Source: Thiothrix nivea
Lineage (GTDB): Bacteria > Pseudomonadota > Gammaproteobacteria > Thiotrichales > Thiotrichaceae
Reading direction: 5' to 3'
Assembly (NCBI GenBank): GCA_002746895.1
Contig: PDRT01000020.1
Coordinates: 1 to 32,625, forward strand
Length of the DNA: 32,625 nucleotides
Shown here: positions 17,151 to 24,673 of the stretch, in pieces
Numbering within the stretch: position 1 is the first letter of the stretch
Layout: each line of letters begins with the position of its first letter
The notes under the pieces: generated by a model
The model's database searches: none
Seen by the model: the letters and a program-made list of their open reading frames with translations, nothing else
Told to the model about the DNA's origin: nothing
Position numbers and translations under genes: made by a program

Positions 17151-18499
17151 CGCTCCGTATTTTTATACGGGTAGCCGGTTTTCGCCACGTTGATGCCGTA
17201 ACTGAATGCAGGTGAGGGTGTTGCACCAGTGTCTGATGACAGCGTATTCAGGGAGGAAGACAAGGCGGGTTTCGATGTTGTGACCGGGGCAGTGACCGTG
17301 GTAATCCCCATACGTTTCAGGCTGCCCTTGACCGCTAAACGGATACCTTCTGGTGTGTAAAAATCACCATTGACCTGGGTGTGTTGAATCAGCCGTTTGC
17401 GGAAGTTGCTGAATTTTTCCGGGTCAGGCGCTTCGCCTTCTGTCCAGAAGCGATCCAGACCCCGCTGAAATGTCAGGCCGGGCAGATTAAATACCGCTGT
17501 GCCAAGGGCGCAAACCGGCGAACCGTGAAAGAATGCCGAGGTGGCCGTCGTGCTGTTGACCAGTACCGTACCGCGCGTATGAGATAATAGTGTCGGCAGG
17601 TGGCCGGATTGCAGAAATATGATGCGTTTGTGCAGCTTGAGTTTATTGCAGAGGGCACGAACCTGTCGCCAATGATTAATGACTCCGGTTGCCAGTGGGT
17701 GATTTTTTACGACCAGTACGGTATCTGCCGGAGCATGAGCAGCAAAAGAGGTAATGACATGTTCAATCGAGGCGTAAACACTGTCGTAGGGCGAATGGGT
17801 GCGAATCTGTGAGTCTGCATCCAGCTGCAGGGGAAACAGATAAAACGGTGTCTTGTCGGCGACCAGTTGATCAATCAGCCGGTTTTCTCTCGGGCGGTAC
17901 CAGTATTTGACGGCTGGAAAACGCCTAGCCCAGCCTGCGTACTCAAGCAGTGCATTCACCGGGCGGTGGGTTCGGTAATGCAGATAAAGCGGTTTCATGG
18001 CTGCGTTGGCCAAACGATATTGAATATCGTGCCAGGCACGTCGGGTAAAGGAGCTGTGAACTTTCAGGCCATCGCTGGTATCGGTTGTCACCGGAGTATC
18101 CCAGAATTCCGCCGGTTTTTGCATTAAGCGGGAGTGCCCGTTAACACCATCCTGTTCCAGTGTAATCCAGTGCGGGCGCAGGTAGCCTTCCTCGAAAACG
18201 TGAATGCAGATGTTATGGTTGCGCAGAAATTGCAGTGCTTCCTTGTGAACCGGGCGGGTGTCACCAAACAGAACCGCATCGGTGAAGTGATGTTGCCGGT
18301 GTTTTTCCTCCAGCCAGTCTGTCAGTTCACTTAACGGCTTATTAAAGCGCCAGCTGGTTTCATGCCCGGCGAATAAACTGTCGCCACCGCAGAAATTAAC
18401 CCGGTAGGTTTGATGGCCTTTTTCACGCATGGCAGCACCCAACTCCCTGAAAAAAGGTGTTGCGACTCCCTGGAGAAAGAGGAAATGTCTGGGCATCAT
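17147..18499 (-). CDS. kpsS: KpsS-type capsule beta-Kdo transferase (RkpJ/KpsS family)
   Basis: A 450-residue protein of the capsule polysaccharide export/modification family. Typical elements are the N-terminal LFLQGVATPFFREL, GDTRPVHKEAL, FEEGYLRPHWITLE, the KNHPLATG basic motif (the HP element), and NSTTATSAFFHGSPVCALG followed by NLPGLTF. In E. coli, KpsS adds the first Kdo to the phospholipid terminus before KpsC extends it. KpsC and KpsS lie at opposite ends of this locus, bracketing the PKS/oxoamine genes, which suggests one pathway. The first residue is Met at 18499; the next codon is also Met, so either may be used. The last 60 residues are low-complexity S/T/P-rich and look dispensable. 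A good promoter candidate lies just upstream. Confidence 0.88.
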   Translation of the reverse strand: MMPRHFLFLQGVATPFFRELGAAMREKGHQTYRVNFCGGDSLFAGHETSWRFNKPLSELTDWLEEKHRQHHFTDAVLFGDTRPVHKEALQFLRNHNICIHVFEEGYLRPHWITLEQDGVNGHSRLMQKPAEFWDTPVTTDTSDGLKVHSSFTRRAWHDIQYRLANAAMKPLYLHYRTHRPVNALLEYAGWARRFPAVKYWYRPRENRLIDQLVADKTPFYLFPLQLDADSQIRTHSPYDSVYASIEHVITSFAAHAPADTVLVVKNHPLATGVINHWRQVRALCNKLKLHKRIIFLQSGHLPTLLSHTRGTVLVNSTTATSAFFHGSPVCALGTAVFNLPGLTFQRGLDRFWTEGEAPDPEKFSNFRKRLIQHTQVNGDFYTPEGIRLAVKGSLKRMGITTVTAPVTTSKPALSSSLNTLSSDTGATPSPAFSYGINVAKTGYPYKNTER

Positions 18500-18532
18500 G
18501 CGTGTGTTAGTTCATTTGTTATAGGCAGGTGA

Positions 18533-18562
18533 AGTATAGTTTATGGAGCGGATCAATATCAA
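18533..18562 (-). promoter_or_regulatory. Candidate sigma-70 promoter of the kpsS-SDR-LtaS-like operon
   Basis: On the minus strand, TTGATA (18562-18557, 5 of 6) and TATACT (18538-18533, 5 of 6) are separated by 18 bp. The -10 lies 33 nt before the kpsS ATG, giving a leader of about 27 nt. It sits in the 74-bp gap after rfaH, so kpsS need not depend on rfaH transcription. I found no ops element (GGCGGTAGnnTG) between it and kpsS. Confidence 0.5.
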
Positions 18563-18573
18563 CTCACCAAATA

Positions 18574-19086
18574 TCAGGCGGCTATTAATTTTGCAGGAGA
18601 AATTCCCAGTTTAGTCTGGGAATGCATGATTTCCAGCAGAACCATTGCCCGTTCTTCACCGTCGTAGCTGAGAAAGATACCGTTCAGACCTTTAAATGGC
18701 CCGTCAGTCAGTATCACCTGCTCACCTTTATGGAATTTGTCCAGGTCGATGGCTTTTTCCCCCAGTTTTTCTTCGTTTGCTTTCAGGCTTTGAATCAGCT
18801 CGTCAGGAACCTGTGCCGGTTCATTACCGAAGCGAATAATCTGGTTGACACCATAAGTTGACCGAATCGGTGCCCAATTATCATCCAGTGTGTCAAGATT
18901 AATAAACATATAGCGCGGAAACAGGGATTCAGTCACCTTGAGCATTTTGCCGCGACGTTTGCGCAGCCGTTGTGCCAGAGGGCGGTAAATTTCATAACCC
19001 TGGTTGAGTAGTTGTTCTTCGGCCAGTGCATCTTTGTGGGGTTTGCTGCTGAGTAGGTACCAGTTTTTCAGGGATGATGTTTTCAT
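18574..19086 (-). CDS. rfaH: RfaH-type transcription antiterminator (NusG paralogue)
   Basis: At 170 residues this matches RfaH length. The N-terminal NGN domain begins NWYLLSSKPHKDALAEEQLLNQGYEIYRP. It lacks the extra loops of housekeeping NusG and includes the RFaH-like ESLFPRYMFI segment. The C-terminal KOW-type segment is around DGPFKGLNGIFLSYDGEERAMVLLEI. RfaH loads onto RNA polymerase at an ops site and lets it run through long, weakly translated operons for LPS, capsule and similar surface products. Its place directly upstream of kpsS and beside a 7.7-kb PKS gene fits local control. I could not find an intact ops element in the window, so any target site may lie upstream of base 1. The ATG start is preceded by GGAGACCCC-like bases on the minus strand. 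Confidence 0.9.
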   Translation of the reverse strand: MKTSSLKNWYLLSSKPHKDALAEEQLLNQGYEIYRPLAQRLRKRRGKMLKVTESLFPRYMFINLDTLDDNWAPIRSTYGVNQIIRFGNEPAQVPDELIQSLKANEEKLGEKAIDLDKFHKGEQVILTDGPFKGLNGIFLSYDGEERAMVLLEIMHSQTKLGISPAKLIAA

Positions 19087-19124
19087 GGGGTCTCTGGTTG
19101 CTTGTCATGGTCCGGGTGATGCAG

Positions 19125-19153
19125 ACTCTATTACCTTGGATTGACCCGGTCAA
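19125..19153 (-). promoter_or_regulatory. Candidate rfaH promoter overlapping a palindrome
   Basis: On the minus strand, TTGACC (19153-19148, 5 of 6) and TAGAGT (19130-19125, 4 of 6) are 17 bp apart and lie about 40 nt before the rfaH start. The -35 is one arm of the palindrome TTGACCcGGTCAA (19141-19153). The -10 is weak. Confidence 0.33.
19141..19153. repeat. Perfect 13-bp palindrome TTGACCcGGTCAA in the rfaH/ABC divergent region
   Basis: Six-base arms TTGACC and GGTCAA are separated by one base. It overlaps the proposed rfaH -35. A second TTGAC-containing palindrome is centred 45 bp away. A dimeric repressor could bind here, but no regulator is identified. Confidence 0.5.
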
Positions 19154-19183
19154 ATCAGAAATTTCACATAAAGTACCATTAAT

Positions 19184-19200
19184 CCTGTCAATTTGACAGG
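19184..19200. repeat. Perfect 17-bp palindrome CCTGTCAAtTTGACAGG upstream of the ABC operon
   Basis: Eight-base arms CCTGTCAA and TTGACAGG are separated by one T. The right arm contains a consensus -35 hexamer TTGACA (19193-19198), but the only good -10, TATAAT at 19222-19227, is 23 bp away. The site may therefore be an operator and not a -35. It lies 59 bp before the ABC ATPase ATG. Confidence 0.6.
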
Positions 19201-19221
19201 CAGACTTCATGCAGAGTCCGT

Positions 19222-19227
19222 TATAAT
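19222..19227 (+). promoter_or_regulatory. Candidate -10 box of the Gld-type ABC operon
   Basis: A perfect TATAAT lies 31 nt before the ATG at 19259. No matching -35 is found at 16-18 bp (GGCAGA sits there), so activation or use of the TTGACA in the upstream palindrome at long spacing would be needed. Confidence 0.35.
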
Positions 19228-19258
19228 CAGCTCTGAATTTAATCAACGGTATTCAGTG

Positions 19259-20005
19259 ATGCATAACAATAATCTGCTCGAAGCCAGAGGACTCTCACGT
19301 TTTTTCGGTACACAGCGTGTGGTTGAACATATCGATTTACAGTTAAAGCAGGGAGAGGTTCTGGGTCTGCTTGGGCCGAATGGAGCCGGTAAGTCAACGA
19401 CCCTGCAGATGCTGGCAGGGAGTCTGGCTCCGGCCACCGGCGAGGTGCGGATTAATGGCATTGACTTGCTGGATGAGCCGCTCAAGGCTAAGCATTATCT
19501 GGGTTATTTGCCCGAACAGCCGCCGGTTTATCGTGATATGAGTGTGAATGAATATCTGTTTTATTGTGCCCACCTGCATGGTATGAAGCGGTCAGCCGCC
19601 GGAAACGCGGTGGCACAGGTGAAGCAGCGCTGTGCGTTACAGGAGGTGCAAAACCGTCTGATCGGTAATCTGTCCAAAGGCTTTCAGCAGCGGGTGGGGA
19701 TTGCTCAGGCGGTTCTGCATCAGCCGCCGCTGATTATTCTTGATGAACCAACGGTGGGACTTGATCCGGTCCAGATCCGGGAAATCCGGGCGCTGATCCG
19801 CGAGCTGGGGGAAGAACACGGGGTGATTTTATCGACACATATTCTGCCGGAGGTACAGGCTGTATGTGACCGGGTACAAATTCTTAGTGCTGGCCGGACT
19901 GTGTTCAGTGGTGAGCTGAAGGCCATTGATTCACTGGAAAAAACTTTTTTTGAGTGGATTGGCCAGGATGATCCGGCACTGGCTGTCACGGAGGCTGCAG
20001 CATGA
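19259..20005 (+). CDS. ABC transporter ATP-binding protein (GldA-type)
   Basis: A 248-residue nucleotide-binding domain. The Walker A is GPNGAGKST, the signature is LSKGFQQRVG (a variant of LSGGQ), the Walker B is LIILDEPTVGLDP, and the switch His follows in LSTHILPE. I chose ATG 19259 (MHNNNLLEARGL); an upstream TTG at 19193 would lie inside the palindrome and add an unconserved 22 residues. It overlaps the permease gene by 4 nt (ATGA). Together with the next two genes it forms the GldA-GldF-GldG arrangement found widely in proteobacteria and, as gliding proteins, in Bacteroidetes. The exported substrate is unknown. Confidence 0.92.
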   Translation: MHNNNLLEARGLSRFFGTQRVVEHIDLQLKQGEVLGLLGPNGAGKSTTLQMLAGSLAPATGEVRINGIDLLDEPLKAKHYLGYLPEQPPVYRDMSVNEYLFYCAHLHGMKRSAAGNAVAQVKQRCALQEVQNRLIGNLSKGFQQRVGIAQAVLHQPPLIILDEPTVGLDPVQIREIRALIRELGEEHGVILSTHILPEVQAVCDRVQILSAGRTVFSGELKAIDSLEKTFFEWIGQDDPALAVTEAAA

Positions 20006-20772
20006 ATAGCATGATGGTGATTGCCCGTACCGAGTTCCGGCGCATGTTCAGCTCACCACTGGCCTGGGGTTTGCTGGCACTGGTGCAGTTTATTCTGGCC
20101 TGGATTTTTCTGCTGGGGCTGAGTGAATATCTGACCGTTATCCAGCCGCAGGTAGCCACCGCAGCCGGTCATACCAACACGCCCGGTATCAGTGACACCG
20201 TGGTGTCGTCACTGTACTTATGGGCCGGGCTGCTGATGCTGGCGATAATGCCGGTGCTGACCATGCGCTTGCTGGCGGAGGAGCGAATGAACCAAACGTT
20301 GATTTTATTAAAAACGGCTCCAGTATCGGTCACACAGATTGTGCTGGGCAAATATCTGGGCTTATTGCTGCTGGTAATGGTAATGGTGCTGATGTTGACC
20401 CTGATGCCCCTGTCGCTGATGTTGGGCACGATGCTGGACTGGGGCAAGTTGGCAGCGGCGGTACTAGGCCTGTTTTTGCTACTGGCTTCTTTTTCTGCGG
20501 CGGGACTGTTTCTTTCCTCGCTGACCCGGCAGCCGATTATTGCTGCGATCAGCACTTTTGGCTTACTGATTTTTCTGATGGTATTGTATGTCTCGGGGAC
20601 TTCGCAGGGGGCGGGCAGTGAACTGTTTATTTATTTGTCGCATTTCGGGCATTTTCTATCCTTTTTGGAAGGTGTATTTGACAGCAGTGACTTGATTTAT
20701 TATCTGCTGTTTATTGCCGGATTTTTATTGTTGACCATCCATAAGCTGGATAACGACCGTTTGAGGGGCTAA
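20002..20772 (+). CDS. ABC-2 type permease (GldF-type)
   Basis: A 256-residue integral membrane protein with about six hydrophobic segments: near 20-40, 72-92, 108-138, 148-172, 178-200 and 230-248. It starts with the ABC-2 amphipathic signature IARTEFRRMFSSPLAW. The large loop after the first segment (about 42-70) lies on the outer face. It is translationally coupled to the ATPase (ATGA overlap) and is followed after 2 nt by the GldG-like gene, so these three form one operon. It supplies the membrane channel of the exporter. Confidence 0.9.
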   Translation: MNSMMVIARTEFRRMFSSPLAWGLLALVQFILAWIFLLGLSEYLTVIQPQVATAAGHTNTPGISDTVVSSLYLWAGLLMLAIMPVLTMRLLAEERMNQTLILLKTAPVSVTQIVLGKYLGLLLLVMVMVLMLTLMPLSLMLGTMLDWGKLAAAVLGLFLLLASFSAAGLFLSSLTRQPIIAAISTFGLLIFLMVLYVSGTSQGAGSELFIYLSHFGHFLSFLEGVFDSSDLIYYLLFIAGFLLLTIHKLDNDRLRG

Positions 20773-20774
20773 TA

Positions 20775-22208
20775 ATGAAAATGACCCGAGCCCTGCACCA
20801 GCGTATCCGGGTGCAGAATGTACTGTTTTATGGCTTATTGTTTGCGGCGCTGGGCGTGCTGGCTTTTCTGAGCCGGGAGTATGTTTACCGGGCTGACTGG
20901 ACTTACGGACAGCGTAACAGTCTGAGCGAAGCCAGTCAGTTATTGCTGGCCGACATTGATCAGCCGCTGAAGTTTATCGCCTATGTGCCGGATGATGCTG
21001 CGTTACAGGAAAAATTACGCCGCCTGTTCAGAAAATATCAACGTATTAAGCCGGAAATTGAGGTGGAATTTGTGAATCCTGATCTTGATCCGGTGCGGGC
21101 CAAGGCGGATGGCATTCAATATGCCGGACAGATTCTGCTGCGACTGGGAGAGCGTACGGAGATTATCGAATCAACCCGTGAACAGGTGATTGCCAATGCC
21201 CTGCAACGGATGACGCGTGGGGGTGAACGGCTGGTGGTGTTTCTGGAAGGGCACGGTGAACGTGACCCGCTGGCGGAACATTCTGCCGGAATGTCACAGC
21301 TCAGTGCATCATTACGCCGTAGCGGCTTTCTGGTACAGCCGCACCACCTGGTACGCAGCCAGTCGCTGCCGGATAATGCCCGTTTCCTGGTGATTGCCGC
21401 GCCACAGCGTGATTTGCTGGAGGGAGAGGTGGATTTGCTGCTGCGATATGTGGAAGAGGGCGGTCATTTACTCTGGCTGCAAGACCCCGGTGATACGGAA
21501 AGTCTGGCTCCGCTGGCTGAGTTGCTGGGCATTCGCTTTGGTGAGGGCACCATTGTGGATGCCAATGAGCAGTTGCATGAAATGCTGGGGATTGATCATC
21601 CGGCGGTGGTGCCGGTGGTCGATTACGGACATTCGCCACTGGGCCGCCAGCTGACCGGTTCGCAGAGTTTATTTCCGTTTGCCACCACGATCAGACGTTT
21701 ACCGGATCTGGCTGAGCAGGGCATTCAGTGGCAGGTGGATGAATTTCTGCATACCTTGCCGAACAGCTGGCTGGAAACAGCACCGATTGATGGTGAAATT
21801 GCCTATGCTGAAGAAGACGGTGATGCCCTGGGGCCGCTGGTCATTGGTGTGGCCTTATCAAGGCTGTTGAATCATCCTGAAGACGAATCTGTTGCTGAAA
21901 CAGAGTCAACAAAAATCGTTGATGCGGATAAGGAAAATCAGCAGCGGGTGGTAGTAGTGGGCGACAGTGATTTTCTGCTGAATGGCAATCTCGGCCGGGG
22001 TGTTAATCTTGACCTGGCGGGTAATATTTTTAACTGGCTGGCAGCAGATGATAATCTGCTCAATATTCGTCGTATTTCGGCACCGGATCTGCGTCTGGAA
22101 ATGGATCAGCGACTGGCGGTGGGGCTGGCGGCTTTCTTTTTGCTGGTATTGCCACTTGGGTTAATTCTGAGCGGCAGCTGGATCTGGTTCCGGCGGCGCA
22201 GACGTTAG
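20775..22208 (+). CDS. GldG-family ABC auxiliary protein
   Basis: A 477-residue protein with an N-terminal membrane segment (about 13-31, LFYGLLFAALGVLAFLSREY) and a second one at the C-terminus (about 448-470) ending in RRRRR. Between them is an extracytoplasmic domain of the GldG/IFT52-like type, with FLEGHGERD, LVIAAPQRDLLEGEV and an EEGGHLLWLQDPGD segment. This matches the Gldg family of 'ABC-type uncharacterized transport' proteins, which work with the two preceding genes. A GAGGGG RBS precedes the ATG. In many proteobacteria a DUF4340 protein follows as a fourth gene. Here the next DNA is a broken Rhs fragment on the other strand, so the fourth gene is missing or was displaced. Confidence 0.85.
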   Translation: MKMTRALHQRIRVQNVLFYGLLFAALGVLAFLSREYVYRADWTYGQRNSLSEASQLLLADIDQPLKFIAYVPDDAALQEKLRRLFRKYQRIKPEIEVEFVNPDLDPVRAKADGIQYAGQILLRLGERTEIIESTREQVIANALQRMTRGGERLVVFLEGHGERDPLAEHSAGMSQLSASLRRSGFLVQPHHLVRSQSLPDNARFLVIAAPQRDLLEGEVDLLLRYVEEGGHLLWLQDPGDTESLAPLAELLGIRFGEGTIVDANEQLHEMLGIDHPAVVPVVDYGHSPLGRQLTGSQSLFPFATTIRRLPDLAEQGIQWQVDEFLHTLPNSWLETAPIDGEIAYAEEDGDALGPLVIGVALSRLLNHPEDESVAETESTKIVDADKENQQRVVVVGDSDFLLNGNLGRGVNLDLAGNIFNWLAADDNLLNIRRISAPDLRLEMDQRLAVGLAAFFLLVLPLGLILSGSWIWFRRRRR

Positions 22209-22290
22209 TTGATGCGCTGAAAGTTTCACTACAGCATCGTTCAGCCTCTGAAAATATCTGCATAGGTACTTATAAGCCAGAACAATGTTA

Positions 22291-22584
22291 TCAATCTAAG
22301 GAAAAGTGCTTTTCTGTGACCTTATCTTTATATGAATACTTAATCTGGCATACTGCTCTTCCCGGTGGAACATGTATAAATTCGCTCCTATTTGAACTAC
22401 TTGTAACTTTGAACCCATACTTTTTTACCATAGCATTAACCTGCTCTTTTGATGCCTGTACAGGAACTTTAGAGCAAAACTCCTTCATGTTCTGAGAAGA
22501 ATAATAAGGTATGTAGAAAAAGAAGTAGGCAGCCATTATCAAAACTGCCAACCCAAAAGTGTTCGTAGTTATTTTACGGTTCAT
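22291..22584 (-). CDS. Small membrane-anchored hypothetical protein beside the Rhs remnant
   Basis: A 97-residue protein with a positively charged start (MNRKITTNTF) and one hydrophobic segment (about 11-27, containing LAVLIMAAYFFFYIPYY), followed by a polar domain with two cysteines. I do not recognise the family. Its start overlaps the stop of the Rhs fragment by one base (TAATG), the arrangement expected of a gene following an Rhs toxin tip. The DNA is clearly richer in A and T than the flanking nqr and ABC genes, which suggests later arrival. It could be an orphan immunity protein or the remains of an Rhs-associated cargo gene; both are guesses. Confidence 0.5.
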   Translation of the reverse strand: MNRKITTNTFGLAVLIMAAYFFFYIPYYSSQNMKEFCSKVPVQASKEQVNAMVKKYGFKVTSSSNRSEFIHVPPGRAVCQIKYSYKDKVTEKHFSLD

Positions 22585-22916
22585 TATGTAATCACTAATA
22601 ATAAGAATTTATCCCTCAGCCCAGTGTGCTGATCATACAGCCCGCCCGCAAAACCAAACGGTTGGAAGCCTGGATTGCTGTCGCTGATGACCCTGCCCCA
22701 GACATCATAATCCATTCGCTGTACGACTTCACCGGTTTCAGTATCAACGGTCAGGCGTGGACTGCCGAGGTGACCACTGATGATACGGTAGGTTTTACCC
22801 TCGCGGATCATATAAGCCGGAACATTACCCTTACCCGCATACACTAAACGCGACACAATGTTGCCGGAGCCATCCAGTTCAGCCACTGGATTCAGCTGAT
22901 CCTGATAGAGGAAGCC
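22584..22916 (-). pseudogene. Truncated Rhs repeat-associated core fragment
   Basis: Translation from 22916 downward gives [16 protein letters not shown], then [42 protein letters not shown] and [19 protein letters not shown]. This is the conserved Rhs/YD-repeat core. It breaks off before the expected VRFGARDYDP and the DPxGL cleavage motif; instead [10 protein letters not shown] and a stop follow. On the 5' side an in-frame TAG (22919-22917) ends the homology abruptly. An Rhs protein normally exceeds 1000 residues, so only about 100 residues survive. It is a relic of a polymorphic-toxin locus and probably not functional, though a GTG at 22886 could start a short product. Confidence 0.85.
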
Positions 22917-22919
22917 CTA

Positions 22920-23324
22920 GACCAGAGGACCGTTGACCTTTTTATTTATGTACGATTGCCTTGGGCCTTTATGCCGGATCGCATTGCAGCAAAATAGCCG
23001 TAAGTGTAGAATTGCGCCTGTCTATGTTCGGAAAAAGTACAAATTGGATGCAAGTAAAATTTGCGACTTGCGCTCAAAACGCGTACCTTCTGAGCCGCAA
23101 AATTTTAGTGACTCTGTTTTTAATGCAAAATCCTGGGCGGGAGGTTTCGAGCGGGGTAAAAGAAATATAACAGTTCCCCCAGTGTCGCTAAATGAAGTAA
23201 GTATCTGAAAAATATCGGGGATCTGGTTTTACAGATCACTGTGTCGATCAGGGCTTGTGCGCTGGTATTTTTTGATGCTGCTGCAAACGAATTATTATTT
23301 AACGACAGGCGTTGATGAAACGAC
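22920..23324. other. About 400 bp without a convincing gene, upstream of nqrA
   Basis: This stretch lies between the Rhs fragment and nqrA. Two overlapping short frames on the + strand (22933-23208 and 22961-23170) have no recognisable motifs and no good RBS. The left part probably belongs to the decayed Rhs region. The right part must hold the nqr promoter, but I see no strong -35/-10 pair: TTGATG at 23267-23272 with TATTAT downstream has only 15 bp between them. An inverted repeat GATCTG-gtttta-CAGATC lies at 23220-23237. Confidence 0.5.
23220..23237. repeat. Inverted repeat GATCTG-6-CAGATC upstream of nqrA
   Basis: A perfect 6-bp stem with a 6-base loop (gtttta) lies 88 bp before the nqrA ATG. 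It could be an operator or the terminator stem of the vanished upstream gene, but no T-run follows. Confidence 0.3.
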
Positions 23325-24671
23325 ATGAAAATCACCAAAGGTCTGAACTTACCCATTTCCGGTAAGCCGGAACAGAAGATCAGTGATCACCCAAAGCCGA
23401 CCAAAGTGGCCGTGCTGGGGCGGGATTACCATGATCTGCGTCCGGCGATGAAGGTCCAGGAAGGGGACTACGTCAAGACAGGTCAGGTTTTGTTCACTGA
23501 CCGTAAAAATGCTGGCGTGAATTTTACGGCTCCGGGAGCCGGTGTGGTGGAGGCGATTAATCGCGGGCCGCGTCGTGTGCTGAACTCGGTAGTGATCAGG
23601 CTGGATGAGCAGGAAGAAGCCATTGATTTCGGAGCGCATACGGCGGATGAACTGGATTCGCTGCAGGCGGATGTCATCCGGGCAAAGTTGCAGGAATCCG
23701 GGCAATGGGTTGCCTTCCGAACCCGTCCTTATGCCAAACCTCCGGCGGCGGATGCTACACCGGCATCTATTTTTGTCAATGTGATGGATACGCGGCCATT
23801 GGCGGCTGATCCGGTGGTGGCACTTGCAGGTAATGAGGAGGCATTCCAGCAGGGGCTGACGCTGGTGTCCAGACTGGCACCGAAAGTCTTTGTCTGTCAC
23901 CAGACCGGCACGCAGATTCCGCAGGTCAAGGCTTCCAATATCAGCTATCACACCTTCGAGGGGGTACATCCCGCCGGTTTGCCCGGCACCCATATCCATT
24001 ACCTTGATCCGGTCAGTGAAACCAAAACGGTCTGGTATGTGAGGTATCAGGATGTCGTGGCCATTGGCAAGCTGTTCACGACCGGTCAGTTGTCGGTTGA
24101 GCGGGTGATTTCGCTGGCCGGACCTCCACTGAAACATCCGCGGCTGATTCGTAGCCGCCTGGGGGCCTGTACTGATGAAATGGTACAGGGGGAGCTGAAA
24201 GATGACACACATCGGGTGCGGGTGATTTCCGGTTCGGTACTGGGTGGTCACCGTTCTGCCGGCTGGAGTGCTTATCTGGGGCGTTACAATTTGCAGGTCT
24301 CGGTCATTGATGAAGGGCAGCCGCGTGAGTTTCTGCACTGGCTGAATCCGATGTTGAAACAGTTCTCGGTGCTGAATGTGTTTTTCTCCAGGGGCCTGAA
24401 GAAACAGGAGTTTGGTTTCAGCAGTACCCGTCATGGCAGCGAGCGGGCCATGGTGCCGCTGGGCAATTATGAACAGGTGATGCCGCTGGATATTCTCCCG
24501 ACCCAGTTGTTACGTGCGCTGCTGACCCGTGATACGGTGCTGGCTCAGGAGCTGGGGGCGCTGGAGCTGGATGAAGAGGATTTGTCACTGTGTACATTTG
24601 TTTGCCATGGTAAGTACGAATACGGCGCAGCCCTACGTGAATGTTTGCGCATGATCGAGAAAGGAGAGTAA
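23325..24671 (+). CDS. nqrA: Na+-translocating NADH:quinone reductase subunit A
   Basis: At 448 residues this matches NqrA of Vibrio (about 446). The start [17 protein letters not shown] is the family's N-terminal signature. It is followed by [26 protein letters not shown] and a biotinyl-lipoyl-like [11 protein letters not shown] segment. NqrA is the cytoplasmic-side subunit of the six-subunit sodium pump that passes electrons from NADH to ubiquinone; it contributes to the quinone site. It is the first gene of the operon, in the standard order. The RBS before ATG 23325 is weak. Confidence 0.97.
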   Translation: MKITKGLNLPISGKPEQKISDHPKPTKVAVLGRDYHDLRPAMKVQEGDYVKTGQVLFTDRKNAGVNFTAPGAGVVEAINRGPRRVLNSVVIRLDEQEEAIDFGAHTADELDSLQADVIRAKLQESGQWVAFRTRPYAKPPAADATPASIFVNVMDTRPLAADPVVALAGNEEAFQQGLTLVSRLAPKVFVCHQTGTQIPQVKASNISYHTFEGVHPAGLPGTHIHYLDPVSETKTVWYVRYQDVVAIGKLFTTGQLSVERVISLAGPPLKHPRLIRSRLGACTDEMVQGELKDDTHRVRVISGSVLGGHRSAGWSAYLGRYNLQVSVIDEGQPREFLHWLNPMLKQFSVLNVFFSRGLKKQEFGFSSTRHGSERAMVPLGNYEQVMPLDILPTQLLRALLTRDTVLAQELGALELDEEDLSLCTFVCHGKYEYGAALRECLRMIEKGE

Positions 24672-24673
24672 CG

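Noticed and set aside
19193..19258. Upstream TTG start adding 22 residues to the ABC ATPase
   Set aside because: It would place the start inside a palindrome and ahead of the TATAAT box; the ATG at 19259 gives the normal family N-terminus.
22933..23208. Reading frame of 91 residues between the Rhs fragment and nqrA, plus an overlapping one at 22961-23170
   Set aside because: No RBS, no recognisable motif, and two frames overlap in the same DNA. It is more likely decayed or promoter DNA.
23349..24434. Long antisense frame (361 residues) opposite nqrA
   Set aside because: nqrA is certain here. The antisense frame is a codon-bias shadow with low-complexity H/R/Q-rich sequence.
24641..24673. 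Upstream start for nqrB inside nqrA
   Set aside because: The ATG at 24674 has an AAGGAGAG RBS and gives the usual length.
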